A stretch of DNA of 64,000 nt from Propionivibrio sp. (GCA_016705685.1 JADJLB010000001.1:1-64000); one strand, 5' to 3'; positions 17,975 through 27,457 are shown, numbered from the stretch's first letter. Made by a program: numbers and translations. The notes: a model not told the origin generated them from the letters alone.

Positions 17975-18345
17975 GTCCCGCGCTCCGTCAGCAAAGCCTG
18001 GCGGCCCGCTCTAACTTCCAGCGTTCCTTGTTCACCGTCAGCGTCTTCCCACACATAGTAAACGTGCTTGCCATTGCGGAAACGGTAGCCCAGAAAGCGA
18101 CAAGGCGTCACGCCATCGGCACAGGGGTGGTGCATCGTCTCGCCGCGCAAGGTGATCGCCGCGCCCGTCTTCTTGTTGACGCCCTTGTAGATCACCCGAT
18201 CGCAAGTCACATAGCCCTCGGGACAGCGTGAAGTGATCTCGACGACGTGATTTTCCGTCTCCAGCGTGAACTTGGGAAAGACTTCCGTCGCCGTCAGGAC
18301 GGCGGCGGGAACACACAATGCGGCGATGCCGAAAATGATTTTCAT
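17965..18345 (-). CDS. Small exported protein of unknown function
   Basis: This 126-residue protein starts with a signal peptide (MKIIFGIAALCVPAAVLTA). The mature part contains three cysteines suggestive of disulfides (TSRCPEGYVTCDR and HHPCADGVTPCRF) and aromatic strands (FLGYRFRNGKHVYYVW). The start at 18345 is chosen over a longer in-frame ATG because it puts the signal peptide at the N-terminus. Coupled to the downstream membrane protein. No function assigned. Confidence 0.6.
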   Translation of the reverse strand: MKIIFGIAALCVPAAVLTATEVFPKFTLETENHVVEITSRCPEGYVTCDRVIYKGVNKKTGAAITLRGETMHHPCADGVTPCRFLGYRFRNGKHVYYVWEDADGEQGTLEVRAGRQALLTERGTWK

Positions 18346-18470
18346 CGGAAAGACCCACAAAACGAAGGAAGAAAATCCGCGCGTATAGTGCCACGAACTG
18401 GTGGCCTCGAATTGAGAGGCCATCTATTGCAGAGCGATTGTGAAAGCCGGTTCTAGAAGCAAAGAGAAGC

Positions 18471-18527
18471 AAAGGGGCCAGGCTCGAACAACTGTGATGT
18501 GGCAATCAATTCGAGCCTGGCCCCTTT
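18471..18527. repeat. REP-like perfect inverted repeat
   Basis: AAAGGGGCCAGGCTCGAA (18471-18488) is repeated as its exact complement at 18510-18527 with 21 nt between, an 18-bp perfect stem. This motif resembles the hairpins found beside REP-associated tyrosine transposases (Y1/RAYT). No transposase gene is visible in the window. It could also terminate transcription. Confidence 0.7.
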
Positions 18528-18594
18528 GGCCTCCGCCGAGACGGAAGCACGCCAGATGCACATTTTGAACGACTTCGTCAGCTGCAAACTACTG

Positions 18595-19416
18595 CTAGCA
18601 GCCACGTTCTCGTTGCACAATTTCCTTCATTTTGCCGAGATCATTTTCGATAGCTGGCCGTAGAGCCTTCCACCCTGTATCGATTCCCTCAATGTACTTG
18701 GGAAGCGATTTGGCGGGAATAACGTCAACCCTGCAACTGGCGCCCCGGCTTGCCGTACTCGCCTGAAGCAATACACCGCGTTCAATTTCCTCGAGCTTGA
18801 GCTCGCCATTGTCGTCGAGATACGACTCAAAGAGCAGCCCATTGAGGACAACGATGGGCAGCGTCACTTGAATCGGGTTGTAACCCTTCAGACCTGTAGC
18901 AACGCTGTATTCGTCCTCCTTCCTATTCAGTCCGATTGATGCACTTATGACTGAATGGACCGCGTTGAACGCAATATCGTTGTTTCCCTGCAGGGAACAC
19001 GTAATTCCGTGACCAATTCGATCCGGCTGCTCAAACAAGTAGTTTCCCTCGAAAACGTGCTTTACTGCCATTTCCAGCAACATAACGTTTCCGTTTTGGG
19101 TCGCCGGAAGTGTGCACATGGCCAGACTCTCGTCGTACGTCTTCGACTTTTTATGTGTAAACATAACCCACGGCTTGTCTATTGAGTGCTTGCATTCAAC
19201 TACATATACAAACTCGACAATTGCTTTGCCGACCTGTGCGAGGTGACGGGCCACAACATCGATTTCGCGCAGTTTCTCCGTAATCGGGTCACTATAGTAT
19301 TGGCTTTGATCCACCACTGAGCAAGTTGCTTGAAACGACTTTGCCACGTGCATTTCAAACGTGAAGCCCTGCTTCGCCATCCACTTTTCGACCTCGGCCT
19401 TCAAAACGTGTACCAA
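18595..19416 (-). CDS. Hypothetical protein with restriction-endonuclease-like features
   Basis: This 273-residue protein is not recognised as a family. A PD-(D/E)xK-like pattern is present in the first third: REIDVVARHL near residues 50-59, then EFVYVVECKHS near 68-78, giving an ID...ExK signature as in Mrr-like nucleases. The region between residues 70 and 270 shows no other motif. The coding sequence is visibly less GC-rich than its neighbours and is flanked by the direct repeat (17067 and 19449 copies), so it is probably acquired. A role as a nuclease effector is inferred only. Confidence 0.55.
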   Translation of the reverse strand: MVHVLKAEVEKWMAKQGFTFEMHVAKSFQATCSVVDQSQYYSDPITEKLREIDVVARHLAQVGKAIVEFVYVVECKHSIDKPWVMFTHKKSKTYDESLAMCTLPATQNGNVMLLEMAVKHVFEGNYLFEQPDRIGHGITCSLQGNNDIAFNAVHSVISASIGLNRKEDEYSVATGLKGYNPIQVTLPIVVLNGLLFESYLDDNGELKLEEIERGVLLQASTASRGASCRVDVIPAKSLPKYIEGIDTGWKALRPAIENDLGKMKEIVQRERGC

Positions 19417-19448
19417 ATCTGTTCCTCTGTGTTCGCTAACGACGTTGT

Positions 19449-19562
19449 AGAAAAAGTCTATTCATCTGCGCATTTTGCGGTGAACCGAATGGAATATCAA
19501 TTATCCAATGGGCATTTCCGTATGGATGCCCGACATGGCCCGCTGCAAAGTCATCGATATCC
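19449..19562 (+). repeat. Dispersed direct repeat, copy 2
   Basis: This copy aligns with 17067-17180 over about 110 bp with scattered mismatches and small gaps. It lies between the start of the nuclease-like gene (19416) and the DUF3999 fragment (ending 19582). Confidence 0.75.
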
Positions 19563-19581
19563 GCCCGCGTTTTCAGCTCGT

Positions 19582-20001
19582 TCAGTTCACTTTGTCCGGC
19601 CCCGCCCTCATCCGCCGGATCAACTTCAGGCTAAGGATCAGGACGCCCCACAGGATGTAGGTCCGTTGGCGCGACGAGAGACCAGCCTGCGTGGCGGCGC
19701 TATTACCGGTGGCAGCACCCTGCCCGGCTTGCGCCTGTTCGAGCTGTGCCAGCTCGCGCTGGGTAAATCCGGGAGCCACTTGGTTGAGCGGCTGGCTGGT
19801 CGGTGTCGCACCGGCGCGACCAAGACTCACGGTGTAAGGCGGTGTGCCGCCGACGAGAAATACCAGCGTCGCCGCCTGCCATGAAAGCCCACAAGTATGA
19901 ATAGGGTCAAACACGATTCGGAGATTATCATGTCCCGGATCTGGTACTGCGAATCGGCGAAGTCTTTCGGCAAGCAATCGAAGCCATTGAGCCGGATTCA
20001 T
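19582..20001 (-). pseudogene. Duplicated 3' fragment of the DUF3999 gene, behind the NLR-like gene
   Basis: Residues 39-139 of this frame match the C-terminus of the intact DUF3999 protein. Shared segments include LSWQAATLVFL, GGTPPYT and ATPTSQPL. The match covers 19582-19887. The copy lacks an internal stretch equivalent to LLLGVAVLGGMAW. The preceding 38 codons are unrelated. Its ATG (19999-20001) overlaps the TGA of the NACHT gene, so a short protein could be made by coupling. It is most simply a displaced gene end left by an insertion. Confidence 0.75.
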
Positions 20002-22550
20002 TTCGATTTCGCGGCCGACTCGCGCGCCACGAAGTACTCAAGCAATGCGCGGTGAATGAACGCGTAGCCGCCGCCGATCCGGCGCAACAGGCGAATCTTG
20101 ACCGCGCTATCCAGATAGCGAATCAGCCGTAGCGGCGTGCGACCCGAAAGCCAAAGAATGCCGCGCAGCGCGTAGTGATTGATGATGTCGATGCCGCCGT
20201 ACCAGAGTGCACCGACCACGGCGAAATAGCTGCCGACGACCCATCCGATAACCAGGCCGGCCAACGCGGCCATGGCGGCGCCGGTAGTCTGCGCCATGCC
20301 TCCCGATACCACCAGCCAGAGGAATCCGCCGGTGACGGCTCCGAGTAGCGCGCCGCCGCGCAGCATGCTGCGCCTGAACAGGCGGATGCCTTCGTTGGGG
20401 CGCACCTGCGTGGCAATGGTATTGGCGCGCCAGCCCATGAACACCGCACCGATCAGACCGTAAAGCAAGGCCGTCGAACCGGCAATGATGATGCTGGTGG
20501 ACGCGGGATACTTCGACATTTCCTCGGTAACCGCAGGGAAAGCCCCGATGGCGGTTGGCACGACGAAAACCGCTGTGGCGATCGCCACGCCGAGCATGAA
20601 TCCCTTGCCGGCCGAGCGCCAGGACCAGGAGCGGATATCGGGTATTCTGATGTCGTGGGCAATGCCGCCGCCTCGACTTCTGAGACCGACGACCAAGGCC
20701 CAGACGATCCCGAAACCGGCACGTTCCCAGGCGTGCCATAGCGCCCAGTTCGACGCAGCAAACAGGGCAAACAGGAACAGCACGAGCGCCAGACTGACGG
20801 GCCACGAGGCTTCTTTTCGCTGCGGCTGAGCTTGTTCGCCAGCGCCATCGGCAGCCATACGGCCCTGCCGGAAAAGATCGATGAGCCCGGCTCCCAGGCC
20901 GAACAAAAGGCCGACCGACACGCTTCTCAAAAGGGCTGTTCCAAACGAGGCCTGTGCCCACGAAACGAGGCCCAGGTAGATGCCTTCGGTCAATCCGAGC
21001 ACCAAACCGACCACGATGCGCGTCAGCAGGAAGTACGCGGCGCGCGCGATGCCGCTGAGCTGGCTTGGCTGCAGCGCGTCAACCTGGAATACATTGCCTC
21101 CCCCTTCGATGATTCTCCTGGCAACCCAGCCGAGCCGGGTCAGCACATCCTGCCTGTGGGATTCTTCGACGCCATCGGCAGCGAGTCGGGCTTCGACGTA
21201 GCGGGCGACCACGGCATCGGCGAGCGAACCTGAACGCGTCTGCTGAATTCCGGATTCCAACGTGTCTTGCGACGTGGCCCGCATCAGGTTGAGCATCAAC
21301 GGCGAGCCGGCGATTTCGGCCATTTCAGGTGCTGCATCGAGGACCTGCTGCAAGCCCCGCATCGGCTGTTCCGATGACGAGAGGATGGCGCCGATCTGCG
21401 CCGTCGAAAGTGCTTCGAGACGGATCGCTGCGTTGACGCGAAGCTTCGTCGTCAGCGTGTGGTATTCCGCGCGGCGGGCGCAGATCGCGATTCCGGGAAC
21501 GCCCACGGAGCCGACAAAGGCGTTGATGCTCTGCACGCAGGCGCTCTGTTCAGCGGGCTCGACCTCGTCGAGCCCGTCGAGCAGCAGGACGATGCGGTGT
21601 TCGCGCAGCCATTTTTCGAACAGATCGCCCGATACGTAGTATTTGCTCCGCGCTTCGAGAACCAGCCACTTCTCCAGCGGCAGCCGGGCAGACCACGAAC
21701 CAAGATGGAACACGACGGGGACCGGTTCGCTGGCAATGCCGCGCGCCTGTTCGATCAGGTATTGCGCAAGCTGAAGCAGCGTGATCGTCTTGCCCGAACC
21801 CGGATCGCCCAGAATCAACAGCAGACGCCCCGAGTCCTCGAAGATGTCCAGGATCGACTGGCCGGCCGCAAGAGCTTGCTGCGCGGGCAAGTCGGGTGCT
21901 GTTCCGTCGCGCCAGTGCTGGTCGACGGCGTCGGGTTCCGGGATCATCGTCAATGCGTAGATGCCGACGCTGTTCGCGACGTTGGCCAGAACGCCGGCAA
22001 CCCAGAACTGTTTACTGCGTTCAAGGAGCGTCGTCAGGTTGCGCTGCTCGGGGGTCTGCGCACTACCCTGAGTAGCGCGTTTCGACGTTGAACGTTCGTA
22101 GCGCTGGATACTGGCGAGCACGCGCGCCGCCAGATCGTCCGGTGTCGTGAAGGTTGAGCGCACGAGCAGCGCATCCATACGCCGCTTGAATTCATCAAGG
22201 CGTGCGGCGGGCTCGCCCTGGTCCCGGAATTCCTCCGGCCACGGAAAGCCGGGGTCAACGAAAAAACAGAAACAGGGTTTGCCCAGGCGCTGCGCCTCGG
22301 AAAATTCCAGCTCGGTGATCGAGACGCCCGCGTCGCCGGGAACGAAGCCGTAGCGCCAGGCATAGATGCCCACGAACAGATCGGCTTCGCTTACTTCTCG
22401 CAGGCAGGCATGCAACGGCTGATCCGGCTGCGCCGCGAAGTGCTCCATCCCGATCGGGCCGAGACCGGCATCGAGCAGGGAGCGCTCAAGCGCTTTGCGA
22501 TGCTGCGTCAGATCCAGCGAGGTGCTCGAAATGAATACGGTCAGAGGCAT
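19998..22550 (-). CDS. NLR-like DUF4062-NACHT-membrane protein
   Basis: This 850-residue protein looks like a STAND-type immune sensor. An N-terminal DUF4062 domain (TIR-like fold) covers about residues 2-100 (VFISSTSLDLTQHRKAL near 5-21). The NACHT NTPase has Walker A GDPGSGKT at 248-255 and Walker B LLLDGLDEVEP at 322-332. A winged-helix/helical region follows. From about 500 to 790 there are several membrane segments, and a last helical piece FIHRALLEYFVARESA closes the chain. NACHT-membrane proteins of this type are candidate antiphage proteins whose output would be at the membrane. It lies 28 bp after the DUF3999 stop. Ligand and output are unknown. Confidence 0.8.
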   Translation of the reverse strand: MPLTVFISSTSLDLTQHRKALERSLLDAGLGPIGMEHFAAQPDQPLHACLREVSEADLFVGIYAWRYGFVPGDAGVSITELEFSEAQRLGKPCFCFFVDPGFPWPEEFRDQGEPAARLDEFKRRMDALLVRSTFTTPDDLAARVLASIQRYERSTSKRATQGSAQTPEQRNLTTLLERSKQFWVAGVLANVANSVGIYALTMIPEPDAVDQHWRDGTAPDLPAQQALAAGQSILDIFEDSGRLLLILGDPGSGKTITLLQLAQYLIEQARGIASEPVPVVFHLGSWSARLPLEKWLVLEARSKYYVSGDLFEKWLREHRIVLLLDGLDEVEPAEQSACVQSINAFVGSVGVPGIAICARRAEYHTLTTKLRVNAAIRLEALSTAQIGAILSSSEQPMRGLQQVLDAAPEMAEIAGSPLMLNLMRATSQDTLESGIQQTRSGSLADAVVARYVEARLAADGVEESHRQDVLTRLGWVARRIIEGGGNVFQVDALQPSQLSGIARAAYFLLTRIVVGLVLGLTEGIYLGLVSWAQASFGTALLRSVSVGLLFGLGAGLIDLFRQGRMAADGAGEQAQPQRKEASWPVSLALVLFLFALFAASNWALWHAWERAGFGIVWALVVGLRSRGGGIAHDIRIPDIRSWSWRSAGKGFMLGVAIATAVFVVPTAIGAFPAVTEEMSKYPASTSIIIAGSTALLYGLIGAVFMGWRANTIATQVRPNEGIRLFRRSMLRGGALLGAVTGGFLWLVVSGGMAQTTGAAMAALAGLVIGWVVGSYFAVVGALWYGGIDIINHYALRGILWLSGRTPLRLIRYLDSAVKIRLLRRIGGGYAFIHRALLEYFVARESAAKSK

Positions 22551-22578
22551 ATGTCCGGTTGACCTTGTTGGTGTTCAT

Positions 22579-22922
22579 TCAGTTCGCCTTGTCCGATCCC
22601 GCCTTCATTTGCCGGATCAGCTTCCACGCCATTCCTCCCAACACGGCAACGCCAAGCAGCAGGACGCCCCACAGGATGTAGGTGCGCTGGCGCGCTGACA
22701 GGCTGGCTTGCACAGCCGCGCTGTCGCCGGTTGCCGCCACCGGGCCGGTCTGCAGGGTGCCGGCATGCGCCTGTTCGAGTTGGGCCAGTTCATGCGGGGT
22801 GAATCCGGGCGCCACCTGACTGAGCGGCTGGCTGGTCGGCGTCGCGTCGCTGCGGCCGAAACTCAAGGTATAGGGCGGCGTACCGCCGGCGAGAAAAACC
22901 AGCGTCGCGGCCTGCCAGGAAA
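22579..22922 (-). repeat. 3' end of DUF3999, duplicated at 19582-19887
   Basis: The last about 340 bp of the intact DUF3999 gene have a diverged second copy 3 kb away in the same orientation. Both copies share the CTGTTCGAG, GAGCGGCTGGCTGGTCGG and CAGGACGCCCCACAGGATGT blocks. The NLR-like gene lies exactly between them. Confidence 0.75.
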
Positions 22923-24084
22923 GGCCCAGTGCGGGCCGGGCCGTCGCTGCGGGATTGAGCGGGCGTATTACCCATTCCGCCTGATGCCGGAGGGCAATGC
23001 TGAGCGCGCCGGAACGGCGGGTCTGGCTATCCTGGGTGATCTGGTAGAAGGTGGCGTGAGTGACCGGCTGAAAAATCCATTCCGTCGACTTCCCGCCGTG
23101 GCGACTGGGTCGCTCGACGTAGTACCCCAGCGCGACCGGGAAAACGATGTTCGGCTCGCTCAGCCTGAGGCTGACCTGTTCGACCGGCAGGGCGATTCCG
23201 GCCGGGTAGATCAGCTCGCCAGCCTGCTGGCCGGCCTGTACGCCGGAGCTTTTTACTGGCTCCGGAGCGATCCACAGTGTCTCGCGCACGGGTTCGCGGC
23301 TGGGCTGGGTGAGCGTTTCCGCGTCGATCGACGAAAATTCGGCCGGCGCTCCGCGACGCCAGATCAAGCGCGCATAGCGAAACGTCTGCGGGCTGAATTC
23401 GAGGCGGTCGTTGGCCAGAGTCTGGCCGCTATCGTTGGTCAGCCAGCTCAGTTCGGCGGCGCCGATGGTGCTCCAGTGTTTGAGATCGCTGCTCGTTTGC
23501 AGCCAGACCTCGGCGTTGTAATTGGTCTGGCCCTTGGGCGCACCGAAGCGCAATGCCTCGATGCGCGCCGGGTTGTTCTCGTCGCCCTTGGCCGCGGCGC
23601 CGAAGTCGAGGACAAGGCTGCTGAGCCTGGCATTCGTGGTGTTTGCGCCGTTTGTGTTGCCTGACGCCTTGCCGGCATGCGCCTGCACCGACATGACGCT
23701 GCCATCGGGACGGGTGCGGATGTCGATATCAACCGCTGTTCCGGTGGCATTGGTCTCGCCATGGGAACGGATCGGAAAGATGCTTGCCGCGATGGATGCG
23801 CGCAAGGGCGGCTTCTCGGGTTGCGGTCGATGCAAGGCGTACGGCTGGGCTACGCCCTTGGCATCGAACACTCGCAGATCGTCGAGATTGGCCGTTCTCG
23901 CTTTCAGATAGACCGCCTGCGGCAATTGAACACCGACCACGCCTTGCTTGCCGCTGACTTGCAGCGGCATGGCGTAAGCATAGTCGCCCGGCGTATCGGA
24001 TTGAACCGGGTTCGCAGCAAACGCCGGAGTGGCAGAACTCAGCGCCAGCAACAAGGAGGGGAGGAATAATTTGGGCATGGGCAT
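22579..24084 (-). CDS. DUF3999 family exported/membrane protein
   Basis: This 501-residue protein starts with a signal peptide (MPMPKLFLPSLLLALSSATPAFA). A long periplasmic part (about residues 25-460) includes FDAKGVAQPYALHRPQ and an FQPVTHATFYQITQD block. One C-terminal membrane helix follows (about 465-490, RQRTYILWGVLLLGVAVLGG). Its start overlaps the DUF2339 stop by one base (TGATG), so the pair is coupled. DUF3999 and DUF2339 genes occur together in many proteobacteria; their joint function is undescribed. The start is at 24084, not at the longer frame into DUF2339. Confidence 0.85.
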   Translation of the reverse strand: MPMPKLFLPSLLLALSSATPAFAANPVQSDTPGDYAYAMPLQVSGKQGVVGVQLPQAVYLKARTANLDDLRVFDAKGVAQPYALHRPQPEKPPLRASIAASIFPIRSHGETNATGTAVDIDIRTRPDGSVMSVQAHAGKASGNTNGANTTNARLSSLVLDFGAAAKGDENNPARIEALRFGAPKGQTNYNAEVWLQTSSDLKHWSTIGAAELSWLTNDSGQTLANDRLEFSPQTFRYARLIWRRGAPAEFSSIDAETLTQPSREPVRETLWIAPEPVKSSGVQAGQQAGELIYPAGIALPVEQVSLRLSEPNIVFPVALGYYVERPSRHGGKSTEWIFQPVTHATFYQITQDSQTRRSGALSIALRHQAEWVIRPLNPAATARPALGLSWQAATLVFLAGGTPPYTLSFGRSDATPTSQPLSQVAPGFTPHELAQLEQAHAGTLQTGPVAATGDSAAVQASLSARQRTYILWGVLLLGVAVLGGMAWKLIRQMKAGSDKAN

Positions 24085-27000
24085 CACTCTGCGACGGTGG
24101 ATTTTTCGCTGGGGAAAGGCGCCAGATAGCCGATGGCCAGCATCAGCACGCCGACGCCGAGAAAGGAGATGATGCGCTCGATGCCACCGACATTGGACAG
24201 GTCGACAAAGAACAGTTTGCCGACGACCAATACTAGCAGCCCAGCGCCGGCCATCCAGGGCAGGCGCTTCACGCGCTTGGCGGCAAAGCGCATCAGCACC
24301 AGCGCCGTGGCGCTCCACACCAGCGACAGCATGGCCTGGACGAATTGCGAGCGGAACAGCACGTCGAACTGATAGGCAATATCGAGGTAATGCGCGGCGG
24401 TGCGCAACAGCATCAGGTTGAACCACAGATAAACGGCGACGGCGGCGACAATGATCGCCCGACGGGGCAGCGCCCGCTCTTCGGGCTGCGCATGGAGGCG
24501 CCAACCGGCGACGGCCAGCATGGCGGCGAAGCCGGTGCTGAGATCCAGCGGATTGAGGAGCGGCAGATAAGGCAGCGGCTCCATCCGGCCGTTCTGGGTG
24601 AGGTTCCAGATCGCCACCAAAACCAGCGCACACAGCGCACCGAGTGGAATCAGCACGTCTCGATACCAGCCGGAAATCGGCGTGGTGGGCCAGCGTTCGT
24701 CGCGGGCTCGGGGAATCAGCAGCGCGACGTAGGCCATCATCGCCCAGGCCGGCAGGTAGCGCGCCCAACTGCCGGAGGCAAACCAGCCTGATTCAGCCAG
24801 CAGGCGCGCTTGCTCGGCGGTATCGACCTGCAGCGCGAGCGTCACCAGATTGTGTCCCAACGGCCAGAGAATCAGCCAGGGACCGACAGTGCGCAGCGCG
24901 TGAACCGCTTGCAGCACCCGGTAATTTCTCGGGTGGCTTTCGGGCTGCAACCACCCGTCATACTTGCCCTCGCGCAGCAGCCATTCGCTTGCCAGCCACA
25001 ACGCCAGCGCCGCCGCCCAGATCGGCCAGAGCGGCAAATAGCGCGACGTATGTTCAAGCTGAAGAAAGATGTGCGCCAGGGTGGTCAGCAAGCCCGGCCA
25101 GACGGCGCACGCCAGCCAGCGCAAGTCAGGCCACTCCAGCCGACTGGCCAGCCGGGCGAACAGGAAAGTTCCCGACGCCAGCAACAGGCCATACACCGGA
25201 TGAATCTTCGGGTAGGCGGTTTCGCTGAAGAGTCCATGGCGGGCAAGCTGTAAGTCGGCCCAGCCGCTCAGGCTGCCGAGTACGAAAACAAACCACCAAA
25301 ATGCGCACCAGGCCAACAGCATGCGCGAAAGTCGACCCGCGTTGCTCTCGGGCTGGCGATAAAAAGCCAGACTGGAAACACTGGCGCCCAGAGCGATCAG
25401 CAGACCGCCGAGAAAACCGCTGTCGAAAAGGTTTTCGTCGTGGGTATGCGGCATCCAAATCCGGTTTGCATCGAGCACCCACAAGAACACGAGGCCGGCC
25501 AGCATTTGCGGCGCCAGAGAGAAATAGCGCGCCGTCCCCCAATCCAGACGACGCGCAACCAGACCGAGAATGCCGGCGACGGCGACTCCGCTCAAGGCGT
25601 ACAGGGTGTGGATGTGCGCACCGCCGCGCAGGTAGATTTCCGACCACGCGCCGGCCAGCAACCACAGCGCCGCGAAGCCCAGAAAAACGGTGGACAGCAG
25701 CGTGAATACCGCTGTCATCCCGTTGGTTTCATCCCCTTCGTCCTCATCCGCTGGTGCGATTTCCCCGCGGAAGTTCACGGCCACGGCGAAACCGGTGCCA
25801 GCCAGCAGCAGGAAGCCGAGCCAGAGGTTGGACTGTGCCGCGAGCTGCGGATTCAGCCCGCTGACCGAAGCGACGTAGGACACCCAGGCGCCGACCTGCA
25901 CCAATACCCCGAATGCCCAGGCCAATTTCTGTTTCTGACGCAAGCCGACCCAGACGATGCCGGCGCCTTCAAGCGCCCAGGCCGCCGCCGTCCAGCGACC
26001 GTCAAGGGCAAACGGAATGGCCAGCGTGCCGAAAACGATGCCCAGCGCGAGGAACGATTCGATGAGCAATTGCAGCGAACTGCCACGCCGCCGCCACAGC
26101 GCCAGCGTCAGGCCGATGTAGAACAGCCCCAGCGCCAGGGCCGAATAGGCCAGGCCGAAAGGCTTGTCGTGCACCAGACCGTACTGAAGGCCGAAGGCCA
26201 ACATCGGCGTGCCGAAGACCAGCGTGCCATCGACATAATGCTTGAGGCGCGGCGCCTGCTGGCTGGCGTACAAGATGGCGATGCCGACGTAGAAGACGAA
26301 GAACAGGATCAGGAAGCCCTGCACCGACGTGTAGTTTTCGGGCTGATAACGCAGCACGCCCCAGGCGGTGCTGATGGCAAAGGTGAACGCAAAGCCCAGC
26401 AGATTGAGCAAGCGCCACGAACGTTTGAGCGCGATGACGACAATGCCGGCATTGAGCAGGGCGTAGTACGAGAACAACCCGACGTGGTTGCCGCTCCCGG
26501 TCGATACCAGAATCGGCGCGGCGAAGCCGCCGACGATGCCGAAGATGGCCAGCCAGAGGGCGTCCTGCAGGACGGCGAGCAGGCAAGTGAAGGCCGTCAG
26601 AACAAACAGCAAGCCGAACGCCAGACCACCCGGTATCAGCCCGTACAGGCGGAAGGCGCCGAAGGTCACCAGCATCAGGATGCCCAAGGCACTGCCCTGG
26701 ACGGGCAGGCTGATCGAAGGCCGCGATTGGCGGATGCGCCAGCCCCAGATCAGCAGGACGATATCGGCGAGCACGATGCCGGCCAGCCGCAGTTCGATCG
26801 GCACGGAAACGCGCGCCGCCGCATATTTGAGCAGAAAGCTGACGCCGAAAAAGAGAATCAGCAATCCCGCCTTGGCCACCAGATTGCCACCAAACAGCCA
26901 GGCCTTGGCTTTACCCAGCCAGGCTGGCGGTTCAGGGGCCTGATAGGGCGTGGCCAGCGCGCCCGGCACGGCCCCATACCCCGGAATGGTGGCCGGGCCG

Positions 27001-27353
27001 GGATCATAGTCTTCGGGTACTGGGCTTTGCGGCGGTTGTTCCACCTCGGCGACAACAGCCAAAGCCGGCTCGGGTGCCGCTTCGGAAACTACCGTCGATT
27101 CGTCGGTCGAGCGCAGCGCCGCGCTTTCCATCGGCCGCGCGGTTGTGCTGGCAAACACCGGGGTGCTTGATTCGTCCGACGCCGTTGCGGGCGCGGCCAA
27201 CGCCTGTTCCTGGAGATACCGCATCTCCTCCCGGAGCTGCTCGACGCTGCGTTCAAGCGCGCTGACCCGGCTGCGAGCGCCGATGACCAGGAGCAAGAGA
27301 ACGATGGGGATGCCAAGAATTATCAGGCCGGCCAGTACGAGCAAGGATTCCAT
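24084..27353 (-). CDS. DUF2339 family large membrane protein
   Basis: This 1089-residue protein has an N-terminal helix, a coiled coil (ALERSVEQLREEMRYLQEQ, about residues 31-50) and a low-complexity Ala/Pro linker to about 140. Some 25 further hydrophobic segments follow, typical of DUF2339. It is probably an inner-membrane protein of unknown function, perhaps in envelope integrity. It is the first gene of the DUF2339-DUF3999 pair; the promoter would lie between 27354 and 27575. Confidence 0.88.
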   Translation of the reverse strand: MESLLVLAGLIILGIPIVLLLLVIGARSRVSALERSVEQLREEMRYLQEQALAAPATASDESSTPVFASTTARPMESAALRSTDESTVVSEAAPEPALAVVAEVEQPPQSPVPEDYDPGPATIPGYGAVPGALATPYQAPEPPAWLGKAKAWLFGGNLVAKAGLLILFFGVSFLLKYAAARVSVPIELRLAGIVLADIVLLIWGWRIRQSRPSISLPVQGSALGILMLVTFGAFRLYGLIPGGLAFGLLFVLTAFTCLLAVLQDALWLAIFGIVGGFAAPILVSTGSGNHVGLFSYYALLNAGIVVIALKRSWRLLNLLGFAFTFAISTAWGVLRYQPENYTSVQGFLILFFVFYVGIAILYASQQAPRLKHYVDGTLVFGTPMLAFGLQYGLVHDKPFGLAYSALALGLFYIGLTLALWRRRGSSLQLLIESFLALGIVFGTLAIPFALDGRWTAAAWALEGAGIVWVGLRQKQKLAWAFGVLVQVGAWVSYVASVSGLNPQLAAQSNLWLGFLLLAGTGFAVAVNFRGEIAPADEDEGDETNGMTAVFTLLSTVFLGFAALWLLAGAWSEIYLRGGAHIHTLYALSGVAVAGILGLVARRLDWGTARYFSLAPQMLAGLVFLWVLDANRIWMPHTHDENLFDSGFLGGLLIALGASVSSLAFYRQPESNAGRLSRMLLAWCAFWWFVFVLGSLSGWADLQLARHGLFSETAYPKIHPVYGLLLASGTFLFARLASRLEWPDLRWLACAVWPGLLTTLAHIFLQLEHTSRYLPLWPIWAAALALWLASEWLLREGKYDGWLQPESHPRNYRVLQAVHALRTVGPWLILWPLGHNLVTLALQVDTAEQARLLAESGWFASGSWARYLPAWAMMAYVALLIPRARDERWPTTPISGWYRDVLIPLGALCALVLVAIWNLTQNGRMEPLPYLPLLNPLDLSTGFAAMLAVAGWRLHAQPEERALPRRAIIVAAVAVYLWFNLMLLRTAAHYLDIAYQFDVLFRSQFVQAMLSLVWSATALVLMRFAAKRVKRLPWMAGAGLLVLVVGKLFFVDLSNVGGIERIISFLGVGVLMLAIGYLAPFPSEKSTVAE

Positions 27354-27457
27354 GCTGGACTATCCAATGAACATTTGATGCGGATTATTACATAAGAATG
27401 AATGGGCGCAGAGAACGCTCGCGGCGCGAACTCAGCGCGCAAAAAGTGTCAAAGCAC

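Noticed and set aside
25440-27170. 576-codon open frame on the plus strand
   Set aside because: Antisense of DUF2339, very Gln/Arg-rich and without family features.
27361-27383. Short similarity to part of the 19449 repeat (TATCCAATG...CATTT)
   Set aside because: The shared stretch is too short to separate from chance.
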